Assembly (NCBI RefSeq): GCF_020536995.1
Contig: NC_068364.1
Location: 48,050,374 to 48,114,373, forward strand
DNA from: Dreissena polymorpha
Lineage: Eukaryota; Mollusca; Bivalvia; Myida; Dreissenidae
Length of the DNA: 64,000 bases
Direction of reading: 5' to 3'
Shown: positions 24,407 to 37,632 of the stretch, one piece after another
Numbering within the stretch: the stretch's first letter is position 1
Layout of the letters: each line of letters opens with the position of its first letter
Translations under genes and position numbers: made by a program
Notes under the pieces: model-generated
What the model was told of the DNA's origin: nothing
Database searches by the model: none
Seen by the model: the letters and a program-made list of their open reading frames with translations, nothing else

Positions 24407-24536
24407 AATACACATTTTCTCGGACATGATCATCTGCGGGCGCTCTCAAAATCCGTTCCTGTCCTCGTGCTGCGCACTCGGCAGGAACGGATTTTTCGAG
24501 CGCCCGCAGATGATCATGCCCTCGAAAACGTGTATT
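24407..24536. mobile_element. Near-perfect 130-bp hairpin (foldback MITE or hairpin RNA source)
   Basis: Arms of about 55 bp at 24407-24461 and 24482-24536 are inverted copies. The left arm contains GATCATCTGCGGGCGCTC and AAAATCCGTTCCTG; the right arm has the complement. The loop is about 20 bp (TCCTCGTGCTGCGCACTCGG). Few mismatches suggest a recent origin or constraint. The local GC content is far above the flanks. Confidence 0.85.
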
Positions 24537-24687
24537 ATCCCTATAATAATAGTTTCATTCGTCGAACTGCATCTCATCATTTACATACGTGAGTGCTCAT
24601 CCATAGACTAAAGATATGGGCAGTTACTGCAGAAAGCACTTGACTGTGACGTTAAGATTCTGATTGCAAAATCAGAGTGAGATATTG

Positions 24688-26763
24688 GGAGAAATGTCAA
24701 GCTGTATGGTATTTGGTTGCTGAGTGTTTTGAAGTACAACAATGATCTATTAGTGTTTATGTTGCACCACCATTTGCATATAAAGTATCATTGTAGTTTT
24801 ATTAATCCACTAATGCTGAACAAACTTTGGACCGATTATGTTTGACTCCTCAGTGTATTTTTTCATTCAAATTTTCAATTTACTTAAGCCTTCTATAAAC
24901 ATCGAAATCTTTGTTTTGTTAACTAATTTTTACATAATAAAAGTTTCGTGCAAAATACCAAGCCTTTTGGTCTTGCAGTTTCATAAAATACTTAAAAGGT
25001 TTTACCTATATAAATATTGCGGAGATAAGTACCGAAATCATTATGCTTTGAACAAACTTGGTAGAGCACTAAAATCAAAATCAGATGTTACATGCCTATT
25101 ATGACTCATCTGGGCCATGTCGTTTTAGAGAAGATTATTAAAGTTATTTTTTATAAGTCGAAACAAAAAATACGACTCTTACTGTATGGTGTGATCATTT
25201 CCGAAAATACACATAGAAGTGTTATGACTTTGGACTTATTTTAAAAAAGACTACCCAGAGGTATTTTCAGGATAAGCTGTTGTTAAACTCTATATGCCTT
25301 ATATTTAATGTAAGAGACCCATCGCCTATACAATACATTATACTGCGCAACACTTCAATTAAACATTCCAACATGGTAAGACGTGGCGACGCCATATTGG
25401 AACGGTCAGTCTATAAAAATTGCTAGTCCAGATTAATTTACGGCTAGTACACCTTATCAAATAGCCCCGAATCAATCACAAAACATACCAAAACATACTA
25501 CACGTGTAAATACTCATTACCCACGTATAATCGCAATTCAATTCAAAAATCACTTTTCATTAAAAAAAAACACACTATAACTCGATTAAATTTATTTTAT
25601 TTTACTATTTATCTATTGCTAATGCATGCACCAAACCAAGGGAATTAAAACTGTGGGAGGCTAACTGAAATGATATGGAAAGAAGTATCAGCTAACACTC
25701 GTCTTGTTGTCGTGAAGCATCTCGGGAAGAAGTAGAACTACGGGAGTGAAATGATCGATTGCGTTGCTTAGATGCATATGCATAATACTCATATTCAATA
25801 CGTGTATATCAAACACCTACCGGGTATAAGAATCAAATATCCAATGGATTAACAGGCCTTCCCGAAGCGTAATAATGTGCTGATTTGAACATAGGCCCAT
25901 TGAAAGAAAGTTTTTGTTCAATCAACTGCCAAGACAAAACGTGCGCGTATCGGTTTAGATGCAAATAACACATGTACATTGTTGTGTCTTTGTGTCATTA
26001 CAATCGGGTTCATTGCATGTTTTTAACAATATAAAAAAGGATTGGTCCTGAAATTGTTACTCTGCCTTATAAAAGCCGTTTACTTAGCGTTAAAACACAA
26101 CAATAGCAAACGAAAGCAACTGAAAATAGCTGTACCCGTTAGATGAGTGTGTCCATTGCAGTTTGTGCATCAATATACTAATACAAACAAACAAATACAT
26201 CGTCTGAACATAAAATAAACGTCAAATAATTGTATAAGATGCAATATCTTCAAAATAGTATAAATATTTTTCTCACAAAATGGCACTTATTTTAATAATT
26301 CTAATAATGGGTCAACATATAAAACTAATGGAGAATAGCCATGCGTTATACCGATGTTGATCTACATGACCAAGTCAATTCTGAATGTGAATACCTTATG
26401 AATGTTGAAAGTTACAAGCCTCTTAAATTTCCAAATAAAATCATAGCCTAAACATAAATGTAAAAAAAAATCCAATATTTATAATTGTGGAACGGAAGCT
26501 TCTTTTCTTAGTAAAGTAAATAAAGACGTTTTAGTAAATAAATTACAGGAACATTTATGTATTTAATGCGTATAACCCTATCAACAATACAAAATAGATG
26601 CATGTACTCATACGAAATAACATACCCACGATGCTGCGGCGAATGTCGGGAATTGAGGGGACAGTTTGAATCAAATTTGTATGAAGTTTTGAGGTTTATT
26701 TTTTCTGAACATATCAGCTTTTAACAAAATGCACCGACTCTTATTGTATAGCCTCTTAACCTT
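24688..26763. repeat. Old duplicate of the flank that precedes gene 4 (module X)
   Basis: This stretch matches 35618-37000 in collinear blocks: ATTGGGAGAAA, then TTTGGACCGAT.ATGTTTG, then ATCGAAATC, then AAGTACCG, then ACAAACTTGGTA, then ACGGACAGT or ACGGTCAGT, then TCAAATTTGT. Divergence is clearly greater than between the gene 4 and gene 5 segments. It stops where the pogo-like transposon begins. It lies upstream of gene 3 as the other copy lies upstream of gene 4. Confidence 0.7.
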
Positions 26764-26765
26764 TA

Positions 26766-28795
26766 AGTTCGTGCACCTTACACTTCAAAGGCATGTATTT
26801 CATCAAAAAAAAAATCATTAGACAATACCTAAACTTGATATATGCTGTATGATTAACATTTTGTTTAGCAAATAACGAGTGAAATATGTTGGTTTTCAGA
26901 TAATAATAATGGGGTTACGTACCTTTAAACATTCATGCATATTGTAGTATGCGTAACACAGAAGTACCCGATAAGATCGTGCACCGATTTTGATGACGTC
27001 ATAGCGATGTCCTGGGATGTGTTTATAATAATTGATATACGTTTTTGTAAATATGAGTTTATTTGTATTAAATATGTGTTGTTTGAGAAGAATTTCGTGA
27101 ATAAACTGCATTGAACAGAACGGTTTAAAAAAACTGATCTTCATAAAAACGAAATATGAACTAAGATAACTGTATTCAGAGGCTTAGATAAGGTACATAT
27201 ACTAAGGGAAAATAGCTAAATAAAATAACTCGAAATCAAGTGACAAGAACTCTATAACATAAATATAACTATTAGGTAAGTCTATTCACAATGGGGGTAT
27301 ACAAAGCTGTCACCCCTTCTAATGACAGGTGTTTTGTGACACAATTCCAAACGGACGCAGTGAGAACATTTATCGCAAAAGGCCCAGGTCACGTTTTTAA
27401 CGTATTGTCTCGTGTCATGATTTGGGGGGTACAATTTTCCGCATACACAGCACACTTCTTCATCATTGTCAATGCTCTCATTATCCGATACGGATTCATA
27501 AAGTCCACTGGTCGATGGATTGGGATTGAGTGGATCCGTAATGTCGGATCTCCTCTTTTTTGCGATTGTCTTTCCCTTTCCTTTATTTTTCATGTATTCG
27601 TTACTTACCTCGTTCTGGAATAATTTGTCCATGAATGATGGAGCTATTATGTTTTTTCCCACCAGGTCTAGGTTTGAAAAAGCGTGGCTTTTTATTCTTC
27701 AGGTTTTCAACTTTGGAACATGTACACGCACAACCGCATGCATTGCTGGGATGGACCACCGCAGTTTCCATTTTCATGTTTAAATACGTTTCGGCTGAAT
27801 GCCATTTTCGTCCAGGTTATAAATGAATTGAGGCTTGTCAGACAATCCGTTTTCTTCAATAACCTTTTAAAGATTTTTGAAGTATTGACCTACAATAATA
27901 GGTGATGCCGATTTCGCTCTATTGGTTTCAAGCGCACTCGGTTTTACCGAGCTTACACGCTCTTTTCAACTCGTTGCAGAAACCCAGTCAACCAGCAGTT
28001 ACTTAATGGTTTTAAGTTGGACTTTCTCCCTTATGTCTGGGCTAATTCTGCACCAAGCTCATTTAGTTAATTGTTGGTTATTCCAAAGCCAAGCTGTACC
28101 ATGACCTTCATATTCCACAAGAGATTGCTCCTCTTCTAAGGAAAGCGATGTTATCTCGTTTTTTTTAAATTTGTGGGATCAATACGCCCTTTCACTCGAT
28201 CTCGCAGAGTCTGAATGGGGACCCCAAACACCAATGCTGCTTTTCTGACAGACATGTTGCTAGTCTTTACGCTATCTAATGCCTTGTTTAGAAGCTCTGA
28301 TGTGTAATTACGGTACTTGTCGTAGTACTTACTAGACTTTGGACAGGCCTGGAGATTAAAAAGAGAGAATAATACATGTGTGATTTGTTTCAAACGACGT
28401 TAATTGATTTTTAATCGAATTGTAATACAAATACAAAGTATTCATAACAGAGAGCACAATACAAATTCGAGACGGGCCTCCGAAGGAAATAACCAATACT
28501 ACATTTTTCGATCAAGACATTCACAAACATGGCGGCGTCCGTCTGGTGAATGAATTTGCAGATTTTCAACATTGTTTAGGCTATTTCTATGGAAACGATG
28601 TCATAAAAACGGAAAATTTATAATTATTCAAAGTTGATATCATGTTTATTGTGTTATTATCCTCATGATTTTCGTCTTATCGGCTGTGGAAATACTGCGT
28701 TACAAAATTTAACAATTTTCGGGAACGTGCGTTCGAATGTTGCTTACAAGTTTAAGTCATAAAACAGTACACGATCATATAAGGGTGCACGAACT
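26766..28795 (-). mobile_element. pogo/Tigger-like DNA transposon with complete ends, internally deleted
   Basis: The ends are AGTTCGTGCACCTTA on the left and, inverted on the right, AGTTCGTGCACCCTTA. Each end is bordered by TA (26764-26765 and 28796-28797), the target duplication of the Tc1/mariner/pogo group. The minus strand carries transposase remains between. The whole is 2.03 kb. As most of the DDE catalytic domain is gone it cannot move on its own. Confidence 0.85.
27282..28393 (-). pseudogene. pogo/Tigger/Jerky-like transposase remnant
   Basis: Order on the minus strand: an N-terminal HTH-psq-type domain (KYRNYTSELLNKALDSVKTS, then SVRKAALVFGVPIQTLRDRV). Then, with stops and frameshifts, a CENP-B-like stretch (LSLEEEQSLVEY, KVQLKTI, SVKPSALE, NRAKSASPIIVGQYFKNL) and the beginning of the DDE domain (SDKPQFIYNLDENGIQP). 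Next comes a jump to the C-terminal tail, open from 27662 (MGKNIIAPSFMDKLFQNEVS), ending in a PHD-like Cys cluster: CCVCGKLYPPNH, FCDKCSHCVRLELC, YPHCE. The first catalytic Asp region is present; the remaining DDE core is deleted. This is a decayed plain DNA transposon gene. Confidence 0.82.
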
Positions 28796-28797
28796 TA

Positions 28798-30195
28798 TTG
28801 GAAAGAAAGATATAGTAATAACGATATTTTGATCATCAAGACTTGGTCTGTGAAAAACATTTTTTTTATATTTTCTTTGCTTTACTTTTCTAAAAGCATA
28901 TCAACAACATTTTATTTTAATCAACTATTATATGTAGATGTGTTAAATATAAATATTAACTTCTTAAATATACAATAACTAACAAGTTCGTAACTTTGAA
29001 AATCTTCAGATGATCGATTCGCTTGGCACGCATATACGTTGCAGGCAATGAAAACATATTGACGCAACTTATACAAACATCATCGCTTCTAAGTTGAAAT
29101 ATTAAGACAAAGATAGTTTGTATTTTGTATTTTTGTTTTGGTTCATCTTTGAGCTTCGCAGCGAAAAAAATCACTCTTTTTAAATTTAGCCCGGGAACCC
29201 ACGGTATTTTTTTCATGAGCAATGACACAGTCAGGAAAATATTCTTAATGTGTATACGTTACTTTACACATACACAACCACACGCACACATTTGTTTGCC
29301 TGAACAATATATTTTAAACGCCTTTATTCCGATACATAGTTAATAAATATGAAATGAGTGCATAAAAGTCATGAATTGTTAAGCGACTTAAACATTATTC
29401 TAAGTAAATAGTATAATAAACGAGTATAATATTAATAAATAATGAATCCTTAAAGTAAAAGTGAAGTGGAAATATTGCTTTGATTTTTATGTGTACTAAA
29501 TATACAGTGACGCAATATAATGTTTTTCTATAAATAGAAACAATAAATCGAAATTATATAAATAAATAGATCGTGTACTTTACTTAAGGTACGCACACGA
29601 TATTTGGTATTCACTTTGTTGACACATTTAATAGAAATTGTCTTAAAATTCGCGTTTTATTAAAGCAGGACATCAAATATGTTTAATGTGTCGGATATTT
29701 ACATTTAAATTTAAATGGCTAGTATACAAAAAACTTATTTTCTTTATCATTTTATTTGAATGTATTTAATTTAACTTCGGTTTCCACTTTCGTTTAGGTT
29801 AAGCATTCTTAAACATAGTTTCGTTTTGAAAAGAGCCTATCACAATGCCATACTCATTTTACTTTAAACATGTTTAAGTTTAAGTTCCTACTGAAAATAA
29901 GCCAATATTGAACAGGTAATTTACATTTAAGATTATGTAGTTAATATATTTTTATGAATAAGATTGCCATATCGTACAGCCCATCTTCACGTACAATAGA
30001 TATCTCGTGTATCTTGTGTAAGTGCAATAACCTTTAATGGACATTGAGCACAGCGATTTCATGAAATATACAGATTTTGATAACAGTTCATCATATGTAC
30101 AGATCGATTGTTTGACACAATCACATTGATAAACGATAAACTTTACGATTCAATAGCACTATATACTTCTCATCTATTTAGGATACAATAGTGAA
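28798..30195. other. Upstream region of gene 3, nothing recognised
   Basis: AT-rich, with no supported gene or repeat. A TATA-like TTATATAATC near 30200 lies about 120 bp before the gene 3 start. Confidence 0.45.
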
Positions 30196-30319
30196 ACACG
30201 TTATATAATCAAGAGAAACACAATTACACGTGTATGATATGTTTTATTGATATATTTTCAAAATTATACATATTACACAAACAATCATATTAAACATACA
30301 ACAATAAACAAAGCAAACC

Positions 30320-32681
30320 ATGGAAGAAGAGAGAGAGATGTCAGACGTGTCGACGTTGCCGCAGTTCTTATACAATCAAGCAGTAGAAGGACACGAGTGC
30401 TGTGACGTTACCTTACAGTTTGGAAACACGGTAAGGCGAAAATGTGTGTGTGAAAATTGCCATTGTCACGAGCGAGCTTTATCGCTGTATTAGCATGCTA
30501 TATTGATCCATTACAACAGTCACTTCTAAGATTTGATGACTCATTATCGAGCGAACTGGTTAACGATTGTTTAGTATTTTTTAATATTACTGTAATTAAA
30601 GTTATTCGGCAACATTGGATGATTAAGCTACGTAGAGGAGACCATTCTCTGTCATTTCATTGTTTACTATGTAGTTTTTAGGCGATGAGAGCCCATTGGT
30701 ATGTGTTGGTTCGATGCCCATTTTTTGAGGCCATGTACAAAGTCAAAGCAAGCGAGCGTCAAACCGGTATTTCAATACAAACATTCTATATGGATACACA
30801 TTTTATGTTGCGTCAATTATTTAAAAAAAATGTTGTTTTGAGATAAAGAAACACGCCAATTGTATTCTCTAGTATCACATTAACAACACAACAGTACATG
30901 TACCCGTCTCAAATAAAGTACACGACCATTATAAATTTCTTTCGCTATAATCAATTTTGGTTTGTAATTAAGATTAAATTTCCGACACTAGTATGATATT
31001 TTCAACCAGAAACGTTGAGGTATTATTTGTCCACGTATAACAAGTTAAAGTTATATGATTTATTAAATGTATTTTCTCACTTGATAAAATTTACGATCCA
31101 TCTTAAAGCAGTGTGAATATTTTTTCCTCATGAAACTATTTAATTATTGTAGGTATAATACAAATTACTGAAGGAACAGAGGACGCTATTACAGCAGCTA
31201 TTGAGTTTTTGTACACGAACCAAACACGACTGGAACTGCCAAATATTGAAGACGTGTTGCACGTTGCAAACTATTTACAAATTGATGACCTTGTTCACTT
31301 GTGTGGGCAGTTTTTACGCACGTCACAGCTGACCCCCGAAAACTGCTTACCTATTTATTTGATTGTCAAACGTTGTCATTTTGATTTGCATGAAAACTTA
31401 CTGCTTTATATAAAAACGCACTTACAAGATATTGCCGATTCGACCCAACTCTGCGATATTTCAAGTGATGAAATGACAGACATATTGGCGAATTTGGACT
31501 TATGTGATATTCGTCAAGACGCAATAATTTACTTTTTAAGTAAATGGATGAGCTACGATGAAGAAATTAGACAACTGACGTTTGTAAAAATATTTTGTGA
31601 ACTTAAACTTAACTTAACAGACGATGATGTGTGTAGCTTTTCATCGAAATATAACTTCCTTCAATGTTCTGAACTATGTCGGAAGTATATGTTTAGGTGC
31701 ATTGTAGTGCCTTCTTTGTTTGTGTTTTCAGAAGAAACTGTGGACGTACACAGCCGGTATATCTGGATGCTAAATGTAAGTTGCAAACAATGGACGCAGC
31801 TTACGGCGCTACCAGTTAAACTAAACAATTCGTTTACGACAGAATTGTTCTATGCACTTGCACAAGATTCATCCAAACATTTCTTATATGCACTTAAAGA
31901 CCAATATAACAGAGAAGCAGCGGATTCCACGTTTATTCTAATACAGACGTTCAAGTACGATATACTACTTAGAACTTGGACGGTAGAGAACTTTAAATAT
32001 GAAGAAACCGACTCCAGTCGAGGTCGTGTAGACATTAAAAGTCTGGTGTGTGTTAAAAATAAACTTTTCTTAACTGTTACACCATTAACCGCTTGGTCGC
32101 AACCAAAGTCTTTAAGATGTATTGTGTTCCAATCTAATAAGGAAATGTGCGTTCAGAATTATTCATTAATGACATGGAGACAGTCAGAAGAAAAACTTCT
32201 TGATGTGAAAGCATGTACAGTCGGGTGTAGATATGTGGTCGTGTTATGGACGACAGAACTGGTGTCGTACTTTCGTGTGCTAGACGTTTGTAAAGAGGAG
32301 ATCTTAACAAGGGTTTTACAACATGATGTAATCGGAAAACAATTGGTTATGGTTGAAACACACAATGGAGTAATCGTTGCTTCCAAGGAGAAAGGTATAT
32401 GTTTGCAATTAAATGGGGATATTCAGGATACCTTGATTGTCGAAAGCCACCCTCTACCTAGATCATTAATATTTGGCGATGAATCTGTTGAGCTTGACGA
32501 TACAGCCCTGTACCATGGCTGTGGATTTAATGCTGTAGCTGTGTACAGTTCAACATCTAACAAACTTTTCACGTATGACTTTGAAACACGGACAGTTTCT
32601 TATGTTTCACACTTGCCATTCAAGATCGGCAGCGGTTCTATTTTTCAAAGAACTGCGTTGTCTGCCGCTTTTCTCGACTAG
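30320..32681 (+). CDS. Gene 3: BTB-BACK-Kelch-like protein (574 aa, three exons)
   Basis: Probable Cullin-3 adaptor by family. Exons are 30320-30430, 30682-30766 and 31153-32681, all GT-AG; introns are short (251 and 386 bp). Exon 1 has the same 37 codons as gene 1 (MEEEREMSDVST, CCDVTLQFGNT). Exon 2 gives AMRAHWYVLVRCPFFEAMY. Exon 3 completes BTB (EDAITAAIEFLYTNQTRLEL, DVLHVANYLQIDDL), then BACK (about 112-215, ENCLPIYLIVKRCHFDLHE) and a propeller-like region with no acidic loop. It ends ...RTALSAAFLD, so the C-terminal Cys motif of its sisters is missing and the protein is about 45 aa shorter than gene 4. Exons are otherwise intact. An older copy of the gene 4 upstream flank lies before it. 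Confidence 0.9.
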
Positions 32682-32717
32682 CAAATTGTATTTCGCGTCA
32701 AAGTCATAAAAGAAACT

Positions 32718-32761
32718 TGATGATGATGATGATGATGATTATGATGATGATGATGATGATG
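32718..32761. repeat. (GAT)n microsatellite after gene 3
   Basis: About 14 GAT units with one interruption lie some 40 bp past the stop. The same repeat type occurs downstream of genes 4 and 5. Confidence 0.9.
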
Positions 32762-34633
32762 CTTATTCTAACATTCGGGTGGTAAGGCGGCGTCAAACAG
32801 GTGGTTTCCGGCCCATAACGATTATGCAGAGACTAAACTTGAGATATAGCAAGCATGCATGGCATTTCACTCGGAACCAATCAGGATAAAGTGAAGGTTA
32901 TTGCAAGACAAATACTGTTGCTGGTCGATAAGTTTAGTTTGGATGGAGGTATTACGCAGAAATTGTGTATATTCAGATCTTTATTCGGTTTGAATTGGGA
33001 CCATGTTACTTAACATAGAAAACTGAAAATAAGGTGGTTCCCAGTAGATAACTAAAATTGCATTAAATAATCTGGTAGTTTAAAGAAAAATTCCTTTGAG
33101 TCATCGCGAGAACACATTTGGATGGCTTAAAACGCTAAGAATGCCAAAATGGCGACCTTAAGGTGACAAGTTTGGACAAGGTCAAAGAAAACGCAAGGGT
33201 TCGGCTTTCTAACGGCGTCCGGGCTAGAATGCAGTATTATCGCCTTTGAACCACTTTAAACCAATATCAGTAACGCGATATAACACGAATAACCAAAGTT
33301 TGAAGCAGATAATTAGTTCATAAGTACCACAAGATTATTCGGCTATCCGATCTCGTTTCCAGTGCGTCGATTGGGTTCAAAGTACGACCCTGTCGCATGC
33401 AGTCCTTGAGCAGACGCTTAGAATTCAGTCGGGTCGTAGAAGACACGCAAAAAACATGTGGACGCAATGACATCGCGGATGATCACCTGAGTGTACGCCG
33501 AGAGATCACAGTATAAAAGAAGTGAACAAGCTTATGACGTGGCGAGAAGGATGCGTACTCGCAAATAAAATAGATAGCAGGACCCCATTTAGTAGGTTGA
33601 CTGTATTTCGACTTCTTAGAGAGAAACACTAATGAGCGTTCTAACTAGATGTATCTAATTTTTCCAAAACGTGACTTATTAGCAGTAGTAAGACGCCAGT
33701 TACACATGTTCAATGATACCCGTTAGAATAGGGTAAACGTGTATGTACGATGTTTTACAACTCAATAGTTTATCATAAATAATGAATTATTCAAGTCTTC
33801 AGTCCTATCAAAAATCATATGTTTAGTCCCCTGCACATTTATAATTAAAACTAAAAGTCACTTTTTAACATTTTGATTTTATCCGATACAGCTGTTTTAC
33901 CATGTGTTTTTACCTGGTTCGACCTTTGTAATTTTCCAATGAAATTTTCTCTAACAAATGAGATTGTCATATATTTTTACACAACTTTAAGTATGAAATT
34001 TAAATAATAATGATCATGTATATACATGCATATTTTATGCCAAGTAAAGCATATAATATGTATGGAAGAACAATTTTATAAAGAGTTGTTTAATTAAAGT
34101 TAAATACCTGGCAGTCCTTTATTCAATATTTCTTTCCTAGTACATTCTATTGGGGGAGGAAATTCTCAATGTCATACATGATTGTCAATGTTTCCAGACT
34201 AAAAGTTTTAATGAAATCAACAGTTTTACGTCAGGATTAATGTTCAATTTGATTGTCGAATACCATGGAAGTGAAAACAGTAAATAAAACTGTAGATTTG
34301 ATGAAACTTAACATCAATATTAGAAAGGGAGGTAATTTACATATGCTCAGACCTGCTCACCAAATGAAAATATCATATTTAGAGATTATACTTTTTACCT
34401 TAGTTGAACATCCTTTCGTAACCCCACAATGCATCTGACGCATAATAAATATCCTGTGTAGACAGGGCATTACCTACAAAAGACATGTTTATGTATGTAC
34501 AGTATGTGTTTAGTTTGGTAAGGCAATACTCATCTGTTAAACGTTTGAATTATCAGAAGGTATAAATGCCCAAATAACAGGGCCAAATTTCTGTAAACAT
34601 ATGTTCCAGAGTAGTTTATACTTTAATATTGAT
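32762..34633. other. Intergenic between genes 3 and 4, nothing recognised
   Basis: The stretch near 33000-33550 is GC-richer than its surroundings but holds no frame or repeat that I can name. Confidence 0.45.
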
Positions 34634-34756
34634 CGGGATTTTATAACATGCATATAAAAATAGAACATGTATATCGGATCTTTATAACATGCATATCGGA
34701 TCTTTACTACATGCATATCGGATCTTCATTACATTTGTATTGGAGCTGCATTACAT
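34634..34756. repeat. Short tandem array, 22-bp unit
   Basis: About four units of TCGGATCTTTATAACATGCA-TA type follow each other. The last copy has drifted to TTGGAGCTGCATTACATT. Confidence 0.85.
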
Positions 34757-35175
34757 TATGGTTTATTTTTCTTGATAAATCAATGTCTGTATGTCTTGAT
34801 TATGGTCATGTGTGAACTCTTTAAATAAGCATAACAGATATTTCTTAACGACTTAATCAACAACTCTTGTATCGCATTTTGTTAAAACATATAATTAAAG
34901 ATAAATATAGTGGTACTTAAAAAATGAGTGTTTTTACATATAAATTTAACTGATTTTGTTCTGCACAGCTCCATACATTTTGAACAGAAGAAACACATGG
35001 GTTAATATTCTTTACATACTGCCACCCTACAGACTTTTAAGGACCATTTAAAATTGATAAATAAGAAAGATGGTAATACTATTTCGAGCAATTGATGAAA
35101 TAAATTGACTTTTAAAAGATGTGTCACTACCACACATAATGCATGAGTCAGGCCAGTGTTATATAGGATCTGGAG

Positions 35176-35303
35176 CGAGTTGTCATATCACACCATATTT
35201 TATTAAACGAGTTCAGAAATTTTGTTAGATAGCGAGCCTTTGGCGAGATTACTAACAATTTTCCTGGACGAGTTTAATAAAATATGGTATGATATGACAA
35301 CGA
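35176..35303. mobile_element. Hairpin element, core of a likely larger MITE
   Basis: CGAGTTGTCATATCA and CCATATTTTATTAAACGAG (35176-35211) are inverted at 35269-35303. The loop holds a second pair around TTGTTAG and CTAACAA, giving an almost continuous hairpin. The full element probably spans about 35150-35590, including GACGTCATTTGACGTTGCAA, but its ends were not fixed. Confidence 0.7.
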
Positions 35304-35617
35304 GTGTCAGATATTTGTTATCACATGCTTTTAAATGAGCAAATTAAATAAATATTTACTCAAACATAATGATAAATCCCGAATGTTGTTTACATTTCGT
35401 GACGTCATTTGACGTTGCAACGTCATTTCAGCAAAATAACAAAATGCGATTGGTCAATAAACGAAAACTAAGTCAATGAAAACGCTTTTAAATGTTGTAT
35501 TACACATGTGTAATATAGGAAAATATGTAATGGTTATATTAAATGGGAAACAGGGTATGGTATGTGATAAAATGCTATACTAGTTTTTGCTCAAATTATG
35601 CCACATGACTTGACTCA

Positions 35618-37000
35618 TTGGGAGAAAGTCAAGTTGTATGCTTTTTACTTGCCTAGTGATGTGAAGTACATACGTGCCCTATAAATGATTTTTCGAAAAG
35701 TATATATATTCAATCATTTAAATGTGAATTGTTCAAGCATTACATTGTAATACTCTTAGCAAATTAAGACCCATCTCATAGTGTTCTGGCATTCTCACAT
35801 TAAGCCATGCTAGTTTATAACTGATGTACTGTATACAATGACATGTATTGTTGATGCATGTGAATTTGTTTTTTCTGTTCATATTGTTGTGACGATGAGC
35901 TGTATATGCTCAAGTCCTTAATAAATATTCTGTTCTGTTCTTTTCTGCCCATTAGTGTGTGTTTGTGTGTATCTCCCCATGACGTATCATTACTGTTTTA
36001 TTCATCCACAAGTGAAGACCAATCTTTGGACCGATGATGTTTGTCTGTTTAAAATTATTTAGAGGAAGCGTAATTTTAAATTAAACTGTTACTTTTAATT
36101 TATATATTTTAGCTTGATAACATCGAAATCCTTCGCTCAGGTCCTCAAGTCCTGTAAAATTCCGCAATTGTTTACAAAATAAAAAGTCCTTTATATTGCT
36201 ATATCAGCTGAACAGTTAATTAGTGATTAATTTTGTTTAACATGCAAAATACCAAGTTCTGGGCCGTCCTGTTACATAAAATAATTGTAAGGTTTTGCTT
36301 ATATTCTTAAACGTGAGGAAAGTACCGGAAGGGTTATTCTTTCGACAAACTTGGTAAGGGACAACAATACTATGTTACGTTCTCATGTTGACTCATCTGT
36401 TACATGTACCATGACAAAGATTATTAAAGCTATTTTTCTATATAAAAATATAATATTGATATTATAAAATTCGATATAAAATAAGCAACCGTTTGGATGT
36501 GATGATTTCCGTAGATAAATATAAAAGTGCTTTGACTTTGGACTTATTTAGGGGAAAAGATCACCAAAAGAAATTACCAGGAGATAAATTGTTGTTAACG
36601 TCTACTTGACTTCTATGTAATGGAAGATACCGATTACTTATACAATACAGGAAAAACGTAAAACGCAGTTATTAAACATATCAAATGGTAAAACGTAGAG
36701 TCGTCGTCTTAAAAACGGACAGTGTACAAACATTGCTGGTCTTAGCTGGTTGATGGCTAGCCCTAAATTAGTCATAAATCACACCTGTAAATACACATTA
36801 CCCACATAGAACCGCATTTCAATTAAAAAATTCTGACTTAAATATACACCAGACACAAAGAATTAAAACTGTGGGAGTCAAAATTAAATGAAATAAATAC
36901 ATTAAATAAATAAATAATCCTAAGATATAATATACGATAATATACGATGTTTGGTTAAATGCCGGGAAGTTCAAAGTTTAAATCAAATTTGTTCGTATTT
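35618..37000. repeat. Flank module Y upstream of gene 4 (pair of 24688-26763)
   Basis: Collinear with the module upstream of gene 3. Its right part, from about 36905, also continues into the recent duplication shared with the region before gene 5. Confidence 0.68.
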
Positions 37001-37382
37001 TTGAGATTTAATTAATACAATTTTTAATTCCAGTCACTAACCCCATTTACCGACACATGTTATATATGCTAATACAAATATATACAATTCCTGTGGCTCA
37101 CTGTTTTATTTGATTATAATCATTCATATTTTGGATGCGCATTGACGTTCGTGAATTGAACACGCTTTATTTTCTATGTTATCTACAGAACTATAGTGTA
37201 CAAACATTTGATTTTGATAATTTTTTAATCGATTCTTAACGTAAGGAATGACATAAAACGTACGATTCTATCGCAAAAAAATACATCGTTAGCCGGCTGC
37301 ATGCATCGACAAAAGCCCATAATAGTTGTAACCAGACTGTAACCAGTCTATTTATAGATATTTAGATATATTAGCTACAAGT

Positions 37383-37395
37383 TATTTATAGATAC
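37383..37395 (+). promoter_or_regulatory. Candidate TATA box of gene 4
   Basis: TATTTATAGATAC followed by AAGCAATG is kept in gene 5 (54485-54497) and resembles TATAAATAGATAC of gene 2. Transcription would begin some 250 bp before the start codon. Confidence 0.4.
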
Positions 37396-37632
37396 AAGCA
37401 ATGTACTTTCGGATTATATTTTCAATGTTTTTCATACGCAGATTCAACGTGTGACCTAGCATTCACAGGAATTTCCTATCTCGTTTAAGGAATGAATAAT
37501 ATTATACCAAAATAAGGATAACGAAAACGCGTAGATCTATCTAGTAAACCAACTGAATATTCGAGTTGATCGACATGTAAACGTGATTCATTTGTATGTT
37601 TCGATTAAACTAGACGTAGTTACACTGGGATA

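Noticed and set aside
27291-27623. 110-codon plus-strand frame, hydrophobic
   Set aside because: Antisense shadow of the transposase tail; the minus strand has the conserved Cys pattern.
30457-30681. 74-codon frame between exons 1 and 2 of gene 3
   Set aside because: It is intron sequence; the donor and acceptor on either side match the conserved gene structure.
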